A model generated the notes under the pieces. It was not told the DNA's origin. It worked only from the letters and a program-made list of their open reading frames with translations, and ran no database searches. From an uncultured bacterium (GTDB lineage: Bacteria > Actinomycetota > Thermoleophilia > BMS3ABIN01): DNA of 5,330 nucleotides. Below are positions 1 to 5,330 of the stretch, piece after piece. The stretch lies in assembly GCA_913009925.1 (NCBI GenBank), contig CAJVWY010000093.1:1-5330 (forward strand). The letters are read 5' to 3'. The position numbers were made by a program, and so were the translations under genes. Position 1 is the first letter of the stretch; every line of letters starts with the position of its first letter.

Positions 1-382
1 CGGTGAAGTTGGCCACCACCGCCCGGAGCATGCCTACGGGGTCCACGCCGGAGTGCTTGTAAAAACGGTCGTCTTCGATGACCACCAGCGCCTGCTTCAT
101 CTGCGCCGGTATCTGTTCCGGCGTGATAATGATGCGGCTCTCGCCGTTGTTGAGCACGGCGATGAGCTGCGGTTGGGGGCTGCTGTCGAAGATAAGGGTG
201 TTATCCGCCGCCTGGTATTCCTCCTCTCTGTCCAGGGAGGGAAGGTCCTCACAGACGCTGTCCCAGGCGCGGGAGAGGGCCGGCCAGGCGGCGATGACGA
301 GCAGCACGATGACCGACAGCAGTCCGGCGAGGCGCGGAAAGCCCTTGCGGCGGGATTTTCTCTGGCGGCTTTTCTGGCTCAT
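1..382 (-). CDS. Class A penicillin-binding protein (PBP1A-like), N-terminal part, cut by window edge
   Basis: I translated the minus strand from ATG at 382-380, giving 127 residues open to the window edge. Residues 1-15 are basic (MSQKSRQRKSRRKG). A single membrane segment spans about 17-37, as in type II-anchored class A PBPs. Residues 62-127 match the start of the GT51 peptidoglycan glycosyltransferase domain. The hallmark E-D-x-x-F-x-x-H-x-G lies at 103-112 (EDDRFYKHSG), followed by VDPVGMLRAVVAN, so E103 is the expected catalytic glutamate. By family knowledge the protein polymerises lipid II outside the membrane, and a missing C-terminal part would hold the transpeptidase. The ATG follows GGAAG with 9 bases between. 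An in-frame TAG lies upstream at 415-413, and no earlier ATG, GTG or TTG falls between it and 382. The gene diverges from the accessory genes to its right. Whether the transpeptidase half is present cannot be seen, so a monofunctional glycosyltransferase is possible but less likely. Confidence 0.93.
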   Translation of the reverse strand, partial: MSQKSRQRKSRRKGFPRLAGLLSVIVLLVIAAWPALSRAWDSVCEDLPSLDREEEYQAADNTLIFDSSPQPQLIAVLNNGESRIIITPEQIPAQMKQALVVIEDDRFYKHSGVDPVGMLRAVVANFT

Positions 383-438
383 TGACGATTGCTTCCGGTA
401 TGTCCGGTCCCACTATTACCAGAGGCAGGGCCGATGCT

Positions 439-450
439 GCGGCATGCCAC
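439..450. promoter_or_regulatory. Imperfect 12-base palindrome at the predicted start of PBP transcription
   Basis: GCGGCATGCCAC reads the same on both strands at 10 of 12 positions, with a perfect 8-base core GGCATGCC at 441-448. It overlaps the place where transcription from the extended -10 box should start, a common operator position. There is only one copy and no known regulator motif that I recognise, so this may be chance. Confidence 0.15.
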
Positions 451-456
451 AAAAAA

Positions 457-465
457 AGTATAGCA
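457..465 (-). promoter_or_regulatory. Extended -10 promoter box for the penicillin-binding protein gene
   Basis: On the minus strand 465-457 reads TGCTATACT, which is TG-n plus TATACT, a near-consensus extended -10 element. It is followed by a T-rich run (457-451). No good -35 hexamer lies 16-18 bases upstream, which is tolerated for extended -10 promoters. Transcription would begin near 450, leaving an untranslated leader of about 68 bases before ATG at 382. This is prediction from pattern only. Confidence 0.5.
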
Positions 466-503
466 TCTTATCCCTGCTTCCCATTGGCAAACAGATGATG
501 CCC

Positions 504-534
504 TTGACAAAGGTGGGGTAGACAATGATATCTT
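504..534 (+). promoter_or_regulatory. Candidate sigma-70-type promoter for the rightward genes
   Basis: A perfect TTGACA -35 hexamer lies at 504-509. Downstream, TGATATCTT at 526-534 can be read as an extended -10 (TG-A-TATCTT) with a 19-base spacer, or as GATATC with a 17-base spacer. Transcription would start near 540, about 60 bases before ATG 598. The -35 match is strong and the -10 match is only fair. The promoter is divergent from the PBP one and 40 bases away from it, so the two may influence each other. Confidence 0.45.
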
Positions 535-597
535 TCCGGCCAGTGGGCAAGCGCAAGGATAGCGGTAGGATGCGGTAATGTTATCCGTCAACGGCAT

Positions 598-900
598 ATG
601 GGCGTGTCCATGGCTCGTCCGCTGCGGTTATTTGTGCTCGCTGTTATCGTATCTATCCCGCTTCTCCCTGGTTTCTTTACGCATGAGGCTGATGCCCAGC
701 AGCTCTCCGGCAGTCCCGGCGACGCTTTCGTGTTTCCCGGGGAGTCTCCCGTAGCCCCGGATGGAACCTCACAGCAGGGCGGTCCCACCATCTCCGGCAA
801 CACAGTCCTGCAGATTCCAACCTTCGATTTAGTTGAAATATCATACTTTTCGGGTTTTCAAATACAACCAAGTACGATTAATTATTCTTGCCATTTATGA
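598..900 (+). pseudogene. Truncated secreted propeller-protein remnant, paralogue of the next gene
   Basis: The 100-codon frame begins at ATG 598. ATG 610 is an alternative, and no strong ribosome binding site fits either. Residues 7-33 form a clear signal peptide: basic start, hydrophobic core LFVLAVIVSIPLLPGFF, and AxA cleavage site EADA before QQ at 33/34. Residues 39-71 align without gaps to residues 37-69 of the next gene, with 16 of 33 identical. Shared anchors are SPGD, VF, S-x-VAPD, Q and SGN-x-V. This block opens the beta-propeller in the neighbour. After codon 71 (base 810) all resemblance stops. The last 29 residues run into AT-rich DNA and look like random read-through to TGA at 898-900. 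I infer a gene whose propeller and downstream domains were deleted. An alternative is a genuine small exported protein, which I think less likely because a single propeller strand pair would not fold alone. Confidence 0.6.
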
Positions 901-976
901 TATTTTCCAGCCAGTCACCCCGCAATGATCCGCACTCTCAATTTGGAAATAACATTGATTGTGCGAAAGGTCGTTG
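811..976 (+). other. AT-rich junction segment between the remnant and the long gene
   Basis: GC content falls sharply here. I count 43 G or C in the 120 bases 841-960 (36%), against clearly GC-rich sequence on both sides. The segment begins exactly where homology between the two paralogues ends and finishes at the start of the long gene. It holds no inverted repeats, direct-repeat pair or transposase fragment that I can recognise. TATGAT at 896-901 could act as a -10 box for the long gene, but no matching -35 is evident. It may be a deletion scar or a promoter-bearing spacer. Confidence 0.4.
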
Positions 977-979
977 GTG
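965..979 (+). promoter_or_regulatory. Ribosome binding site selecting the GTG start at 977
   Basis: GAAAGG at 965-970 is followed by a 6-base spacer and GTG at 977-979. This places the start six codons inside an earlier possible TTG at 959, which has a poorer upstream site (GGAAAT at 945, spacing about 8-11). The GTG start gives a signal peptide of ordinary length. Confidence 0.5.
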
Positions 980-2032
980 TTAAAAAATACTTGCCGTGTG
1001 TTAGTAAATGGTCTGTCGAATGCCCTGTATATTCCAGTTATGGTTTCCATTGTTTTTTTGATGGCTCCCGCCATCGCCTCAGTATCGCCGGGTGACCTGT
1101 ACGTATTCGGCGCCGACTCTGCTGTGGCGCCGGATACGAATGTCGAACAGAACAGCGCCGCCATGAGCGGCAACAATGTGGTCTGGATGGGGTATTTCAA
1201 CTATAACGGTGCCCGGAAAGACCGCGTCTTCTACAAGGACATCTCAGACCCGGAGAGCCAGGCGCAGATGCTGGCGCCCAGGCTCGATAGCAATACGCAG
1301 CAAAGCAATGCAGTTATAAGCGGGGATCTGGTGGTGTGGCTGGAGGGCGGCATGGACAAGGAGATCCACTACACCTACCTGGGGGCCGGCTGCCCGGGGG
1401 CCTGCCCGGATAACACCATATCCCTTCCCGGCTTGAACCCCTGGAAGCTGGCGGTGCGCGGACAGAAGATAGTTTTCCAGAACGAGAGGACGAGCACCAA
1501 GCACGCGGATATCTACCTGTATGATCTGGATACACCGGGCCTGGGAGCCCAACCGGTTACCACGGCGCCGGGAAACCAGGCAAATCCGCATATCTCCGAC
1601 AGTTGGGTCTCCTGGGCGGACTTAAGCGGCGCCGAGCCCCTGATACATGCCAGAAGGCTGGATGGCAGCGGGGAACGGGTCATGGACGGCCATAATGACT
1701 ACGCTCTCGGTGGCGACACCCTGGTGTTCACCCGGGGCTACCTGGGCCAGCCGGACGTGGGCGTCTGGCTGCTGGACTTGGGCGATCCCGCATCGGAACC
1801 GGTCAGGCTCAGCGACATGGAGGCATACACCCCCCCACATCGACGCCGATTCCCCCGACAAGGTCGTCTGGGACTCGGCCACTCCCAGAACCGACCCCAG
1901 ACAGGTCTATGTCCACGACCTTACCACCGGCGAGTCCCAGCAGGTCTCGGCGGCGAGTCCGGAACTGGCCTTCATGGCCGTCATCTCGGGAGAACACATC
2001 GTCTGGAGCGACGGCCGGGACACGAAGCGTAA
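977..2032 (+). CDS. Fragment 1 of the broken gene: signal peptide and beta-propeller
   Basis: The frame from GTG 977 is meaningful to about codon 286 (base 1836) and then runs out of frame to the stop ending at 2032. The last 65 or so residues, rich in Arg and Gly, are an artefact of the shift. The true part has a signal peptide (hydrophobic YIPVMVSIVFLMAPAIA) followed by repeated blades of TolB/WD40-like type. Each blade pairs a strand such as ISGDLVVW, ISDSWVSW or LGGDTLVF with a strand such as IYLYDLDTPG or VWLLDLGDP. These repeats are known in periplasmic and secreted beta-propellers, which usually bind proteins or glycans and are rarely catalytic. Cysteines 139 and 143 lie in a loop (AGCPGACPD). 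A product ending at 2032 would lack the last blades and probably would not close the ring. Confidence 0.6.
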   Translation: MLKNTCRVLVNGLSNALYIPVMVSIVFLMAPAIASVSPGDLYVFGADSAVAPDTNVEQNSAAMSGNNVVWMGYFNYNGARKDRVFYKDISDPESQAQMLAPRLDSNTQQSNAVISGDLVVWLEGGMDKEIHYTYLGAGCPGACPDNTISLPGLNPWKLAVRGQKIVFQNERTSTKHADIYLYDLDTPGLGAQPVTTAPGNQANPHISDSWVSWADLSGAEPLIHARRLDGSGERVMDGHNDYALGGDTLVFTRGYLGQPDVGVWLLDLGDPASEPVRLSDMEAYTPPHRRRFPRQGRLGLGHSQNRPQTGLCPRPYHRRVPAGLGGESGTGLHGRHLGRTHRLERRPGHEA

Positions 2033-2564
2033 CCTTTACTACAACCGGCTGGGAGAGCGGGCGCAGCAGCTGGCGGAGCGGTACAGGCCCGAGTTCCGGA
2101 TGGCCAGCAATGAAAATATCTGGCCGATGCCGGTGGAGCAGTTCCTGATCGCTCCCGGTACATTATTGATCTCGTTGGACTCACAGGAGTTCAAAACAAA
2201 CCCTACGGCATATGATTTGGCACATTGCTCAGCGATAAGCCCTAGCTGCGTTGTCGATTTGCAAGGCGACGCAGTTGCGGCCATGGACGGCACCCCTTCA
2301 GACCATACGGATCGAGGTTACGTTTTCACCAACTATGTCAGGCCCTACCTTGAAAGAAGGGAACAGTTTCAGCCGACGATTTACGACCGTGTGGTCTCCA
2401 GACCTGATGGCAACTCCGGTTCCTTCATCCAGTACTGGATACTCTATGAAGCAAATGACCACCCTCAGCTATTCCATGAAGGGGACTGGGAAGTCGTGCA
2501 GATAGACCTTGACGGAAGCCTGCAGCCCTACCGCGCTGACTATAGCCAACATGGCGGTGGCTAA
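1833..2564 (+). CDS. Fragment 2 of the broken gene: last propeller blades and front half of Vps62-like domain
   Basis: This frame continues the protein after the seven-C run. It reads HIDADSPDKVVWDSATP, QVYVHDLTTGESQQVS, then ISGEHIVWSDGRDTKRNLYY, which completes the blade pattern left by fragment 1. From residue 365 (base 2070) LAERYRPEFRMASNENIWPM opens a Vps62-like domain. Its hallmark HEGDWEVVQIDLD has H500 and the GDWE group at 502-505, and Y-S-Q-H is at 522-525. TAA at 2562-2564 then cuts the domain in mid-motif. Cysteines 417 and 424 form a close pair. If translated alone, the first in-frame ATG is at 1974, with no good binding site. By family knowledge Vps62-like proteins occur in fungi, plants and bacteria; their biochemical activity is not established. 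The stretch 2160-2260 is richer in A and T than the propeller part. Confidence 0.55.
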   Translation, partial: PHIDADSPDKVVWDSATPRTDPRQVYVHDLTTGESQQVSAASPELAFMAVISGEHIVWSDGRDTKRNLYYNRLGERAQQLAERYRPEFRMASNENIWPMPVEQFLIAPGTLLISLDSQEFKTNPTAYDLAHCSAISPSCVVDLQGDAVAAMDGTPSDHTDRGYVFTNYVRPYLERREQFQPTIYDRVVSRPDGNSGSFIQYWILYEANDHPQLFHEGDWEVVQIDLDGSLQPYRADYSQHGGG

Positions 2565-3854
2565 TGGCGCAACTGGGACGGCCCGGGGAGCGTGGAAAAG
2601 CTAAACAGTGATCCCAACCGGCCGGTGGTCTACGTGGCGCGGGGCTCGCACGCAAACTACTTTTCCGGTGATGATAGGCATCCACTTTATTGGAAAGGAA
2701 TTGATATTGAATTATTTTCATGGGATTCAGCTTTGGGCGACGGCATCACATTAAACGATCCCGGCAACCCTTCTTCTGGCAAGAACACATCTGTTACCGT
2801 CATCCCTGAAGCAGAACAGTCTTTTGGAGGATCTTTCGAATGGCTGCAATACCAGGGACTGTGGGGCGAATTTACGGGGGCCTGGCTGGGGGCTCACCAT
2901 ATCGACGCAGTTGGTGGCGAACGGGACGGCGCCGATAGTCCGCCGACTCAGGCATATTGGACCAACGCCTTCGCCTGGAACAACATCAAATGCGACGGCT
3001 GCGAGGATGAGGCAGGGCAGGGGACGGAAATGGAATGGACGGCCCTCTCTCCGGTCGATATCCACCTCTACGACTCTCAGGGCAGGCATACGGGCAAGAA
3101 CCCTGACGGCAGCATCGATGAAGAGATCCCCGGCTCGGAGTACCTGGAATACCCCGACCTGCACCGCAAGAGCATCATCGTCCACGGCGGCGACATCGAT
3201 CCCGGCTACCGCTTCGAGGTCACCGGCAACGGCAGCGGCAGCGTCGATCTCATCGTCACCGCCCCCGACCGCCCCGGCGGCAGCGTCGATACGCTCTATT
3301 ACAACGGCATCGAGGTTAATCCCCAGACTCGCATCTCCATGAACCTGGACAGCGCCAAAAACTACAACGCGGCCGTAGACGCCTACGGCGACGGCTCAAG
3401 CGTCACCGGGAAGGCGCCCGACAGCATTATCACCAACAGCGTCGACTTCACGCCTCCGGCGCCGGTGGGAGACCTGGCAGTAAGCGATACCGGCTCCGGC
3501 TCGGCCACCCTCACCTTCACCGCCCCCGGCGACGATATAGGCGTTGGCACGGCCACAGCCTACGACCTGCGCTATTCCACCGAGCCCATCACTGAAGAGA
3601 ACTGGCAGGATGCGGTTCCGGCTTCCTCCTTGCCCGACCCCCTTGCCGCTGGAAGCGGTGAGACCCTGACCATCGACGGACTGGCCGCCGGCACGACGTA
3701 TTACTTCGCCCTCGAGGCCATGGACGAATCGGGTCTCTTCTCGCCGCTCTCGAATGTCGCTTCGGGAACCACCACCATCCCTGAGCTTACATGTCCATGC
3801 AGAGGATCTACTGGGCAAGCTGGGACGGCTACCGGGCCCACCATCTCTCGATAG
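2565..3854 (+). CDS. Fragment 3 of the broken gene: rest of Vps62-like domain, linker and FN3
   Basis: This piece is open from just after the TAA. A formal start would be GTG 2592, which has GGGGAG only one base upstream, too close to be a natural site. It begins WRNWDGPGSVEK and gives VVYVARGSHANYF (G556-S557-H558), the third conserved Vps62-like motif, so the domain runs straight across the stop codon. A C-x-x-C pair lies at 672 and 675. From residue about 691 comes a beta-rich region with SPVDIHLYDSQGRHTG and a G/S-rich strand (FEVTGNGSGSVDLIV), a type often seen in secreted bacterial proteins. Fibronectin type III fills bases 3450-3777 with PPAPVGDLAV, AYDLRYST and TTYYFALEAMDESG-x-x-S-x-x-SN. 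After ATCCCTGAG the frame becomes non-homologous (LTCPCRGSTG) and ends at 3854, past the second shift. Fragments like this are often called as separate genes; I treat it as part of one broken gene. Confidence 0.6.
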   Translation, partial: WRNWDGPGSVEKLNSDPNRPVVYVARGSHANYFSGDDRHPLYWKGIDIELFSWDSALGDGITLNDPGNPSSGKNTSVTVIPEAEQSFGGSFEWLQYQGLWGEFTGAWLGAHHIDAVGGERDGADSPPTQAYWTNAFAWNNIKCDGCEDEAGQGTEMEWTALSPVDIHLYDSQGRHTGKNPDGSIDEEIPGSEYLEYPDLHRKSIIVHGGDIDPGYRFEVTGNGSGSVDLIVTAPDRPGGSVDTLYYNGIEVNPQTRISMNLDSAKNYNAAVDAYGDGSSVTGKAPDSIITNSVDFTPPAPVGDLAVSDTGSGSATLTFTAPGDDIGVGTATAYDLRYSTEPITEENWQDAVPASSLPDPLAAGSGETLTIDGLAAGTTYYFALEAMDESGLFSPLSNVASGTTTIPELTCPCRGSTGQAGTATGPTISR

Positions 3855-3967
3855 ATTACCGCCTGGGCAATGCGGGCAGCGGCACGGCTCTCGATACTTC
3901 CATTCAGGCATCCCTCTGCCTGCCCGATACTGTCTACACGGCAACAGACCTGCTGCTACTTGCCTGA
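3785..3967 (+). CDS. Fragment 4 of the broken gene: start of a CARDB-like C-terminal domain
   Basis: In the third frame, AYMSMQRIYWASWDGYRA at about 3785-3840 is followed by HHLSIDYRLGNAGSGTALDT and IQASLCLPDTVYTA, ending at TGA 3965-3967. The pattern of Y/L-S-x-D-Y-x-L-x-N-x-G-x-G-x-A is typical of CARDB or DUF11-like beta-sandwich modules that describe a relation between neighbouring strands in exported proteins. The module normally continues for another 40 or more residues, and none of the three frames after 3930 shows a convincing continuation. So the gene is probably truncated here, or degraded beyond recognition. ATG 3791 exists, but independent translation is unlikely. Confidence 0.5.
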   Translation, partial: AYMSMQRIYWASWDGYRAHHLSIDYRLGNAGSGTALDTSIQASLCLPDTVYTATDLLLLA

Positions 3968-4124
3968 CGAACGTGGAAACAGTACGGAATGTTCGGCAGC
4001 GTGGATAAGTTTTCAGCTTAATTGTATAAAGACGGCCGGTAGCCCATCCTGAGGTTCCCGGGGCGATCTTTGGAGATATGTCACCCGCTATTACTGGCGT
4101 CTTTCTGCTATCATTGGCATCGCG
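3968..4124 (+). other. Intergenic region upstream of tyrS
   Basis: No gene fits this 157-base stretch. I looked for a T-box leader, which often precedes synthetase genes in Gram-positive bacteria, and saw no T-box consensus or terminator hairpin with a T run. TATAAA at 4025-4030 and TATCAT at 4109-4114 are possible -10 boxes. A 22-codon frame (ATG 4078 to TAA 4144-4146) overlaps the tyrS start but has no Tyr codons and lies only 2 bases after GGAG. No intrinsic terminator separates the broken gene from tyrS. Confidence 0.4.
4107..4114 (+). promoter_or_regulatory. Possible promoter -10 immediately before tyrS
   Basis: TG-C-TATCAT, starting at 4106 with TATCAT at 4109-4114, resembles an extended -10 box. 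Transcription would begin near 4121-4123, only a few bases before ATG 4125. That would give an almost leaderless mRNA, in keeping with the absence of a Shine-Dalgarno sequence before this start. The -35 region has no good match. Confidence 0.3.
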
Positions 4125-5330
4125 ATGGCCGTCGATCCTGAAATAATCTCCAATCTCACCAGGGGCTGCGTGGAAGTGCTGCCGGAAGGCGGGCTGGAGA
4201 AGAAGCTTGCTGAGGCTGCCGGGTCCGGCCGGCAGCTGAGGGTGAAGCTGGGGGTGGACCCCACGGCGCCGGACATCCACCTGGGCCACACGGTGGTGCT
4301 GACCAAGCTCAGGCAGTTCCAGGAAGCCGGTCACCGGGCTGTGCTCATTATCGGCGACTTCACCGCCCGCATCGGCGACCCCAGCGGCGTGTCCAGGACA
4401 CGGCCCCGGCTCTCTGCCGAGGTCATCGAGGAGAACGCCAGGACCTACCAGGAACAGGCCCGGAAGGTGCTGGACCAGGACCCGGACAAGCTGGAGGTCA
4501 GGCGCAACAGCGAGTGGCTGGAGCCGCTCAGGCTGCCGGACATCTTCAAGCTGATGTCTGCCACTACGGTGGCGCGCATCCTGGAGCGTGACGACTTCGA
4601 GAAGCGTTTCCACAACAACCAGCCCATCTCCATGCTGGAAACGCTCTATCCGCTGTTGCAGGGCTATGATTCCGTCGCCATCGACGCCGACATCGAACTG
4701 GGCGGCACCGACCAGAAGTTCAACATGCTCATGGGACGCATCGTCCAGGAGCACTACGGAAAGCCTCCCCAGGTGGTACTGACCAACGAGATACTTCCCG
4801 GCACCGACGGCGTGGAGCGCATGAGCAAGTCGGTGGGCAACTATATCGGCGTCACCGAGCCGCCGGAGGAGATCTTCGGCAAAGTGATGAGCATCCCCGA
4901 CAGCGCCATGCTCCTTTATTTCCAGCTGCTCACCTCACGCTCGCTTGAGGAGATCGAGGCTATCGGCAAAGGGCTCGAAGACGGTTCCCTCCACCCGCGC
5001 GACCAGAAGGCGGCTCTGGCCCGTGAACTCACGGCACGCTTCTATGATGACACGGCCGCAGCCGCCGCCGAGAAGCATTTCAACGAAGTCTTCCGCGACA
5101 AGAAGCTGACCGCCGGCGAGGCCGCCGTCATCTGCGACCTCGAACCCGGCGACAACGAGGACGGCCGGGTCTACCTGCCCAAACTGCTGCAGCGCTGGTT
5201 CGACCTGTCCCGCAGCGAGGCGCGTCGCCGCATCCAGCAGGGCGGTGTCTCTGTAGCCGACGAGCAGGTGACAACCGAGATGATTCCCTTTGATGGCCTG
5301 GAGGGTTCCACCATCAAGGCCGGCAAATCC
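4125..5330 (+). CDS. tyrS: Tyrosyl-tRNA synthetase, C-terminal end cut by window
   Basis: The 402 residues seen are close to full family length (about 400-420), so only a few C-terminal residues are missing. The enzyme charges tRNA-Tyr with tyrosine in the cytoplasm using ATP. A class I Rossmann catalytic domain covers about 35-270. It has the HIGH-type motif HLGH at 52-55 after VKLGVDPTAPDI, the stretch IIGDFTARIGDPSG at 75-88, the substrate-binding YPLLQGYD at 175-182, GGTDQKFN at 193-200, and the KMSKS-type motif RMSKS at 232-236. The last 60 residues (LPKLLQRWFDLSRSEARRRI and on) are an S4-type RNA-binding domain. HLGH with GGTDQ places it in the TyrZ-like branch rather than the classical TyrS branch. 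ATG 4125 is the first start codon in a frame open from 4053; no start codon and no ribosome binding site lie above it. Every motif is intact, so in contrast to its left neighbour this gene looks functional. Confidence 0.96.
   Translation, partial: MAVDPEIISNLTRGCVEVLPEGGLEKKLAEAAGSGRQLRVKLGVDPTAPDIHLGHTVVLTKLRQFQEAGHRAVLIIGDFTARIGDPSGVSRTRPRLSAEVIEENARTYQEQARKVLDQDPDKLEVRRNSEWLEPLRLPDIFKLMSATTVARILERDDFEKRFHNNQPISMLETLYPLLQGYDSVAIDADIELGGTDQKFNMLMGRIVQEHYGKPPQVVLTNEILPGTDGVERMSKSVGNYIGVTEPPEEIFGKVMSIPDSAMLLYFQLLTSRSLEEIEAIGKGLEDGSLHPRDQKAALARELTARFYDDTAAAAAEKHFNEVFRDKKLTAGEAAVICDLEPGDNEDGRVYLPKLLQRWFDLSRSEARRRIQQGGVSVADEQVTTEMIPFDGLEGSTIKAGKS

Larger units (their letters stand above)
977..3967 (+). 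pseudogene. Broken secreted multidomain protein: propeller, Vps62-like domain, FN3
   Basis: Read through its lesions, this is one gene of about 995 codons. Order in repaired residues: signal peptide 1-34 (cleavage AIA before S), N-terminal block 37-69 shared with the upstream remnant, TolB/WD40-like propeller to about 360, Vps62-like domain about 365-690, a beta-rich segment opening with SPVDIHLYDSQGRHTG to about 820, fibronectin type III 825-934, and a CARDB-like tail from about 936. Lesions: an extra C in the seven-C run 1830-1836 (residue 286), TAA at 2562-2564 (codon 529), and a one-base loss near 3785. The tail ends at TGA 3965-3967, apparently early for such a domain. Domain homology continues directly across each lesion, which shows that the pieces were one frame. 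Cysteines of the mature part mostly come in close pairs, as in exported proteins. No cell-wall sorting signal, S-layer domain or C-terminal membrane anchor is visible. Function is unknown; a secreted or surface role is inferred. Sequencing indels could explain the frameshifts but less easily the stop. Confidence 0.75.

Noticed and set aside
895..1200. Minus-strand 101-codon frame whose start looks like a signal peptide
   Set aside because: It lies antisense to the signal peptide and N-terminal block of the long gene, which is supported by its paralogue. A hydrophobic start opposite such a region can arise by chance.
1826..1841. Programmed ribosomal frameshift at the seven-C tract
   Set aside because: A stimulatory structure or upstream internal Shine-Dalgarno is not evident, and two further lesions downstream make decay or error a simpler explanation.
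2592..2594. GTG as the real start of an independent gene for the FN3-containing piece
   Set aside because: The upstream purine run is only one base away, there is no signal peptide, and the Vps62-like domain would be cut in half.
3968..4124. T-box riboswitch before tyrS
   Set aside because: No T-box consensus, specifier loop or terminator/antiterminator pair is visible.
4118..4127. Perfect 10-base palindrome CATCGCGATG that includes the tyrS start codon
   Set aside because: It is short and single, fits ordinary codons, and needs no regulatory explanation.
4078..4146. 22-codon frame overlapping the tyrS start, considered as an attenuator leader peptide
   Set aside because: It has no tyrosine codons, its GGAG is only 2 bases from the ATG, and no terminator hairpin follows.
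3396..4754. Long minus-strand open frame of 452 codons
   Set aside because: It is antisense to FN3 and to tyrS, both supported by clear motifs. It shows no domain and has low-complexity stretches typical of shadows in GC-rich DNA.

Overview
The window is GC-rich bacterial DNA. Two housekeeping genes sit at its edges and point outward. Between them lies about 3.4 kb of accessory sequence holding the remains of secreted beta-propeller proteins. The left edge carries the N-terminal part of a class A penicillin-binding protein (minus strand, cut by the window). The right edge carries a nearly complete tyrosyl-tRNA synthetase (plus strand, cut close to its C-terminus). The taxon cannot be fixed from this. 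High GC, a bifunctional cell-wall synthase, the HLGH/RMSKS form of TyrRS and secreted propeller/FN3 proteins would suit an uncultivated Actinomycetota or Chloroflexota lineage, but that is a weak inference.

Layout: (1) 1-382 minus, PBP1A-type glycosyltransferase/transpeptidase start. (2) 383-597, a divergent intergenic region with an extended -10 box facing the PBP gene and a perfect TTGACA -35 box facing right. (3) 598-900 plus, a 100-codon secreted-protein remnant. Its first 33 mature-region residues match the next gene, and homology is then lost at an AT-rich junction. (4) 811-976, AT-rich junction and 5' region of the next gene. (5) 977-3967 plus, a large secreted protein of about 995 codons once repaired: signal peptide, TolB/WD40-like propeller, Vps62-like domain, a beta-rich linker, fibronectin type III, and a CARDB-like C-terminal piece. 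It is broken by a one-base expansion in a run of seven C, an in-frame TAA, a one-base loss near 3785, and a C-terminus that appears too short. (6) 3968-4124, intergenic. (7) 4125 to the end, tyrS.

The two edge genes act in peptidoglycan synthesis and translation and have no evident functional tie to the middle. The middle looks like a decaying tandem family of exported surface or secreted proteins. If the assembly is error-prone, some lesions may be sequencing artefacts, in which case the long gene could be an intact multidomain exoprotein. The most notable content is the propeller-Vps62-FN3 architecture and the shared N-terminal block of the two tandem genes. I see no RNA gene, CRISPR array, insertion sequence or complete new system.
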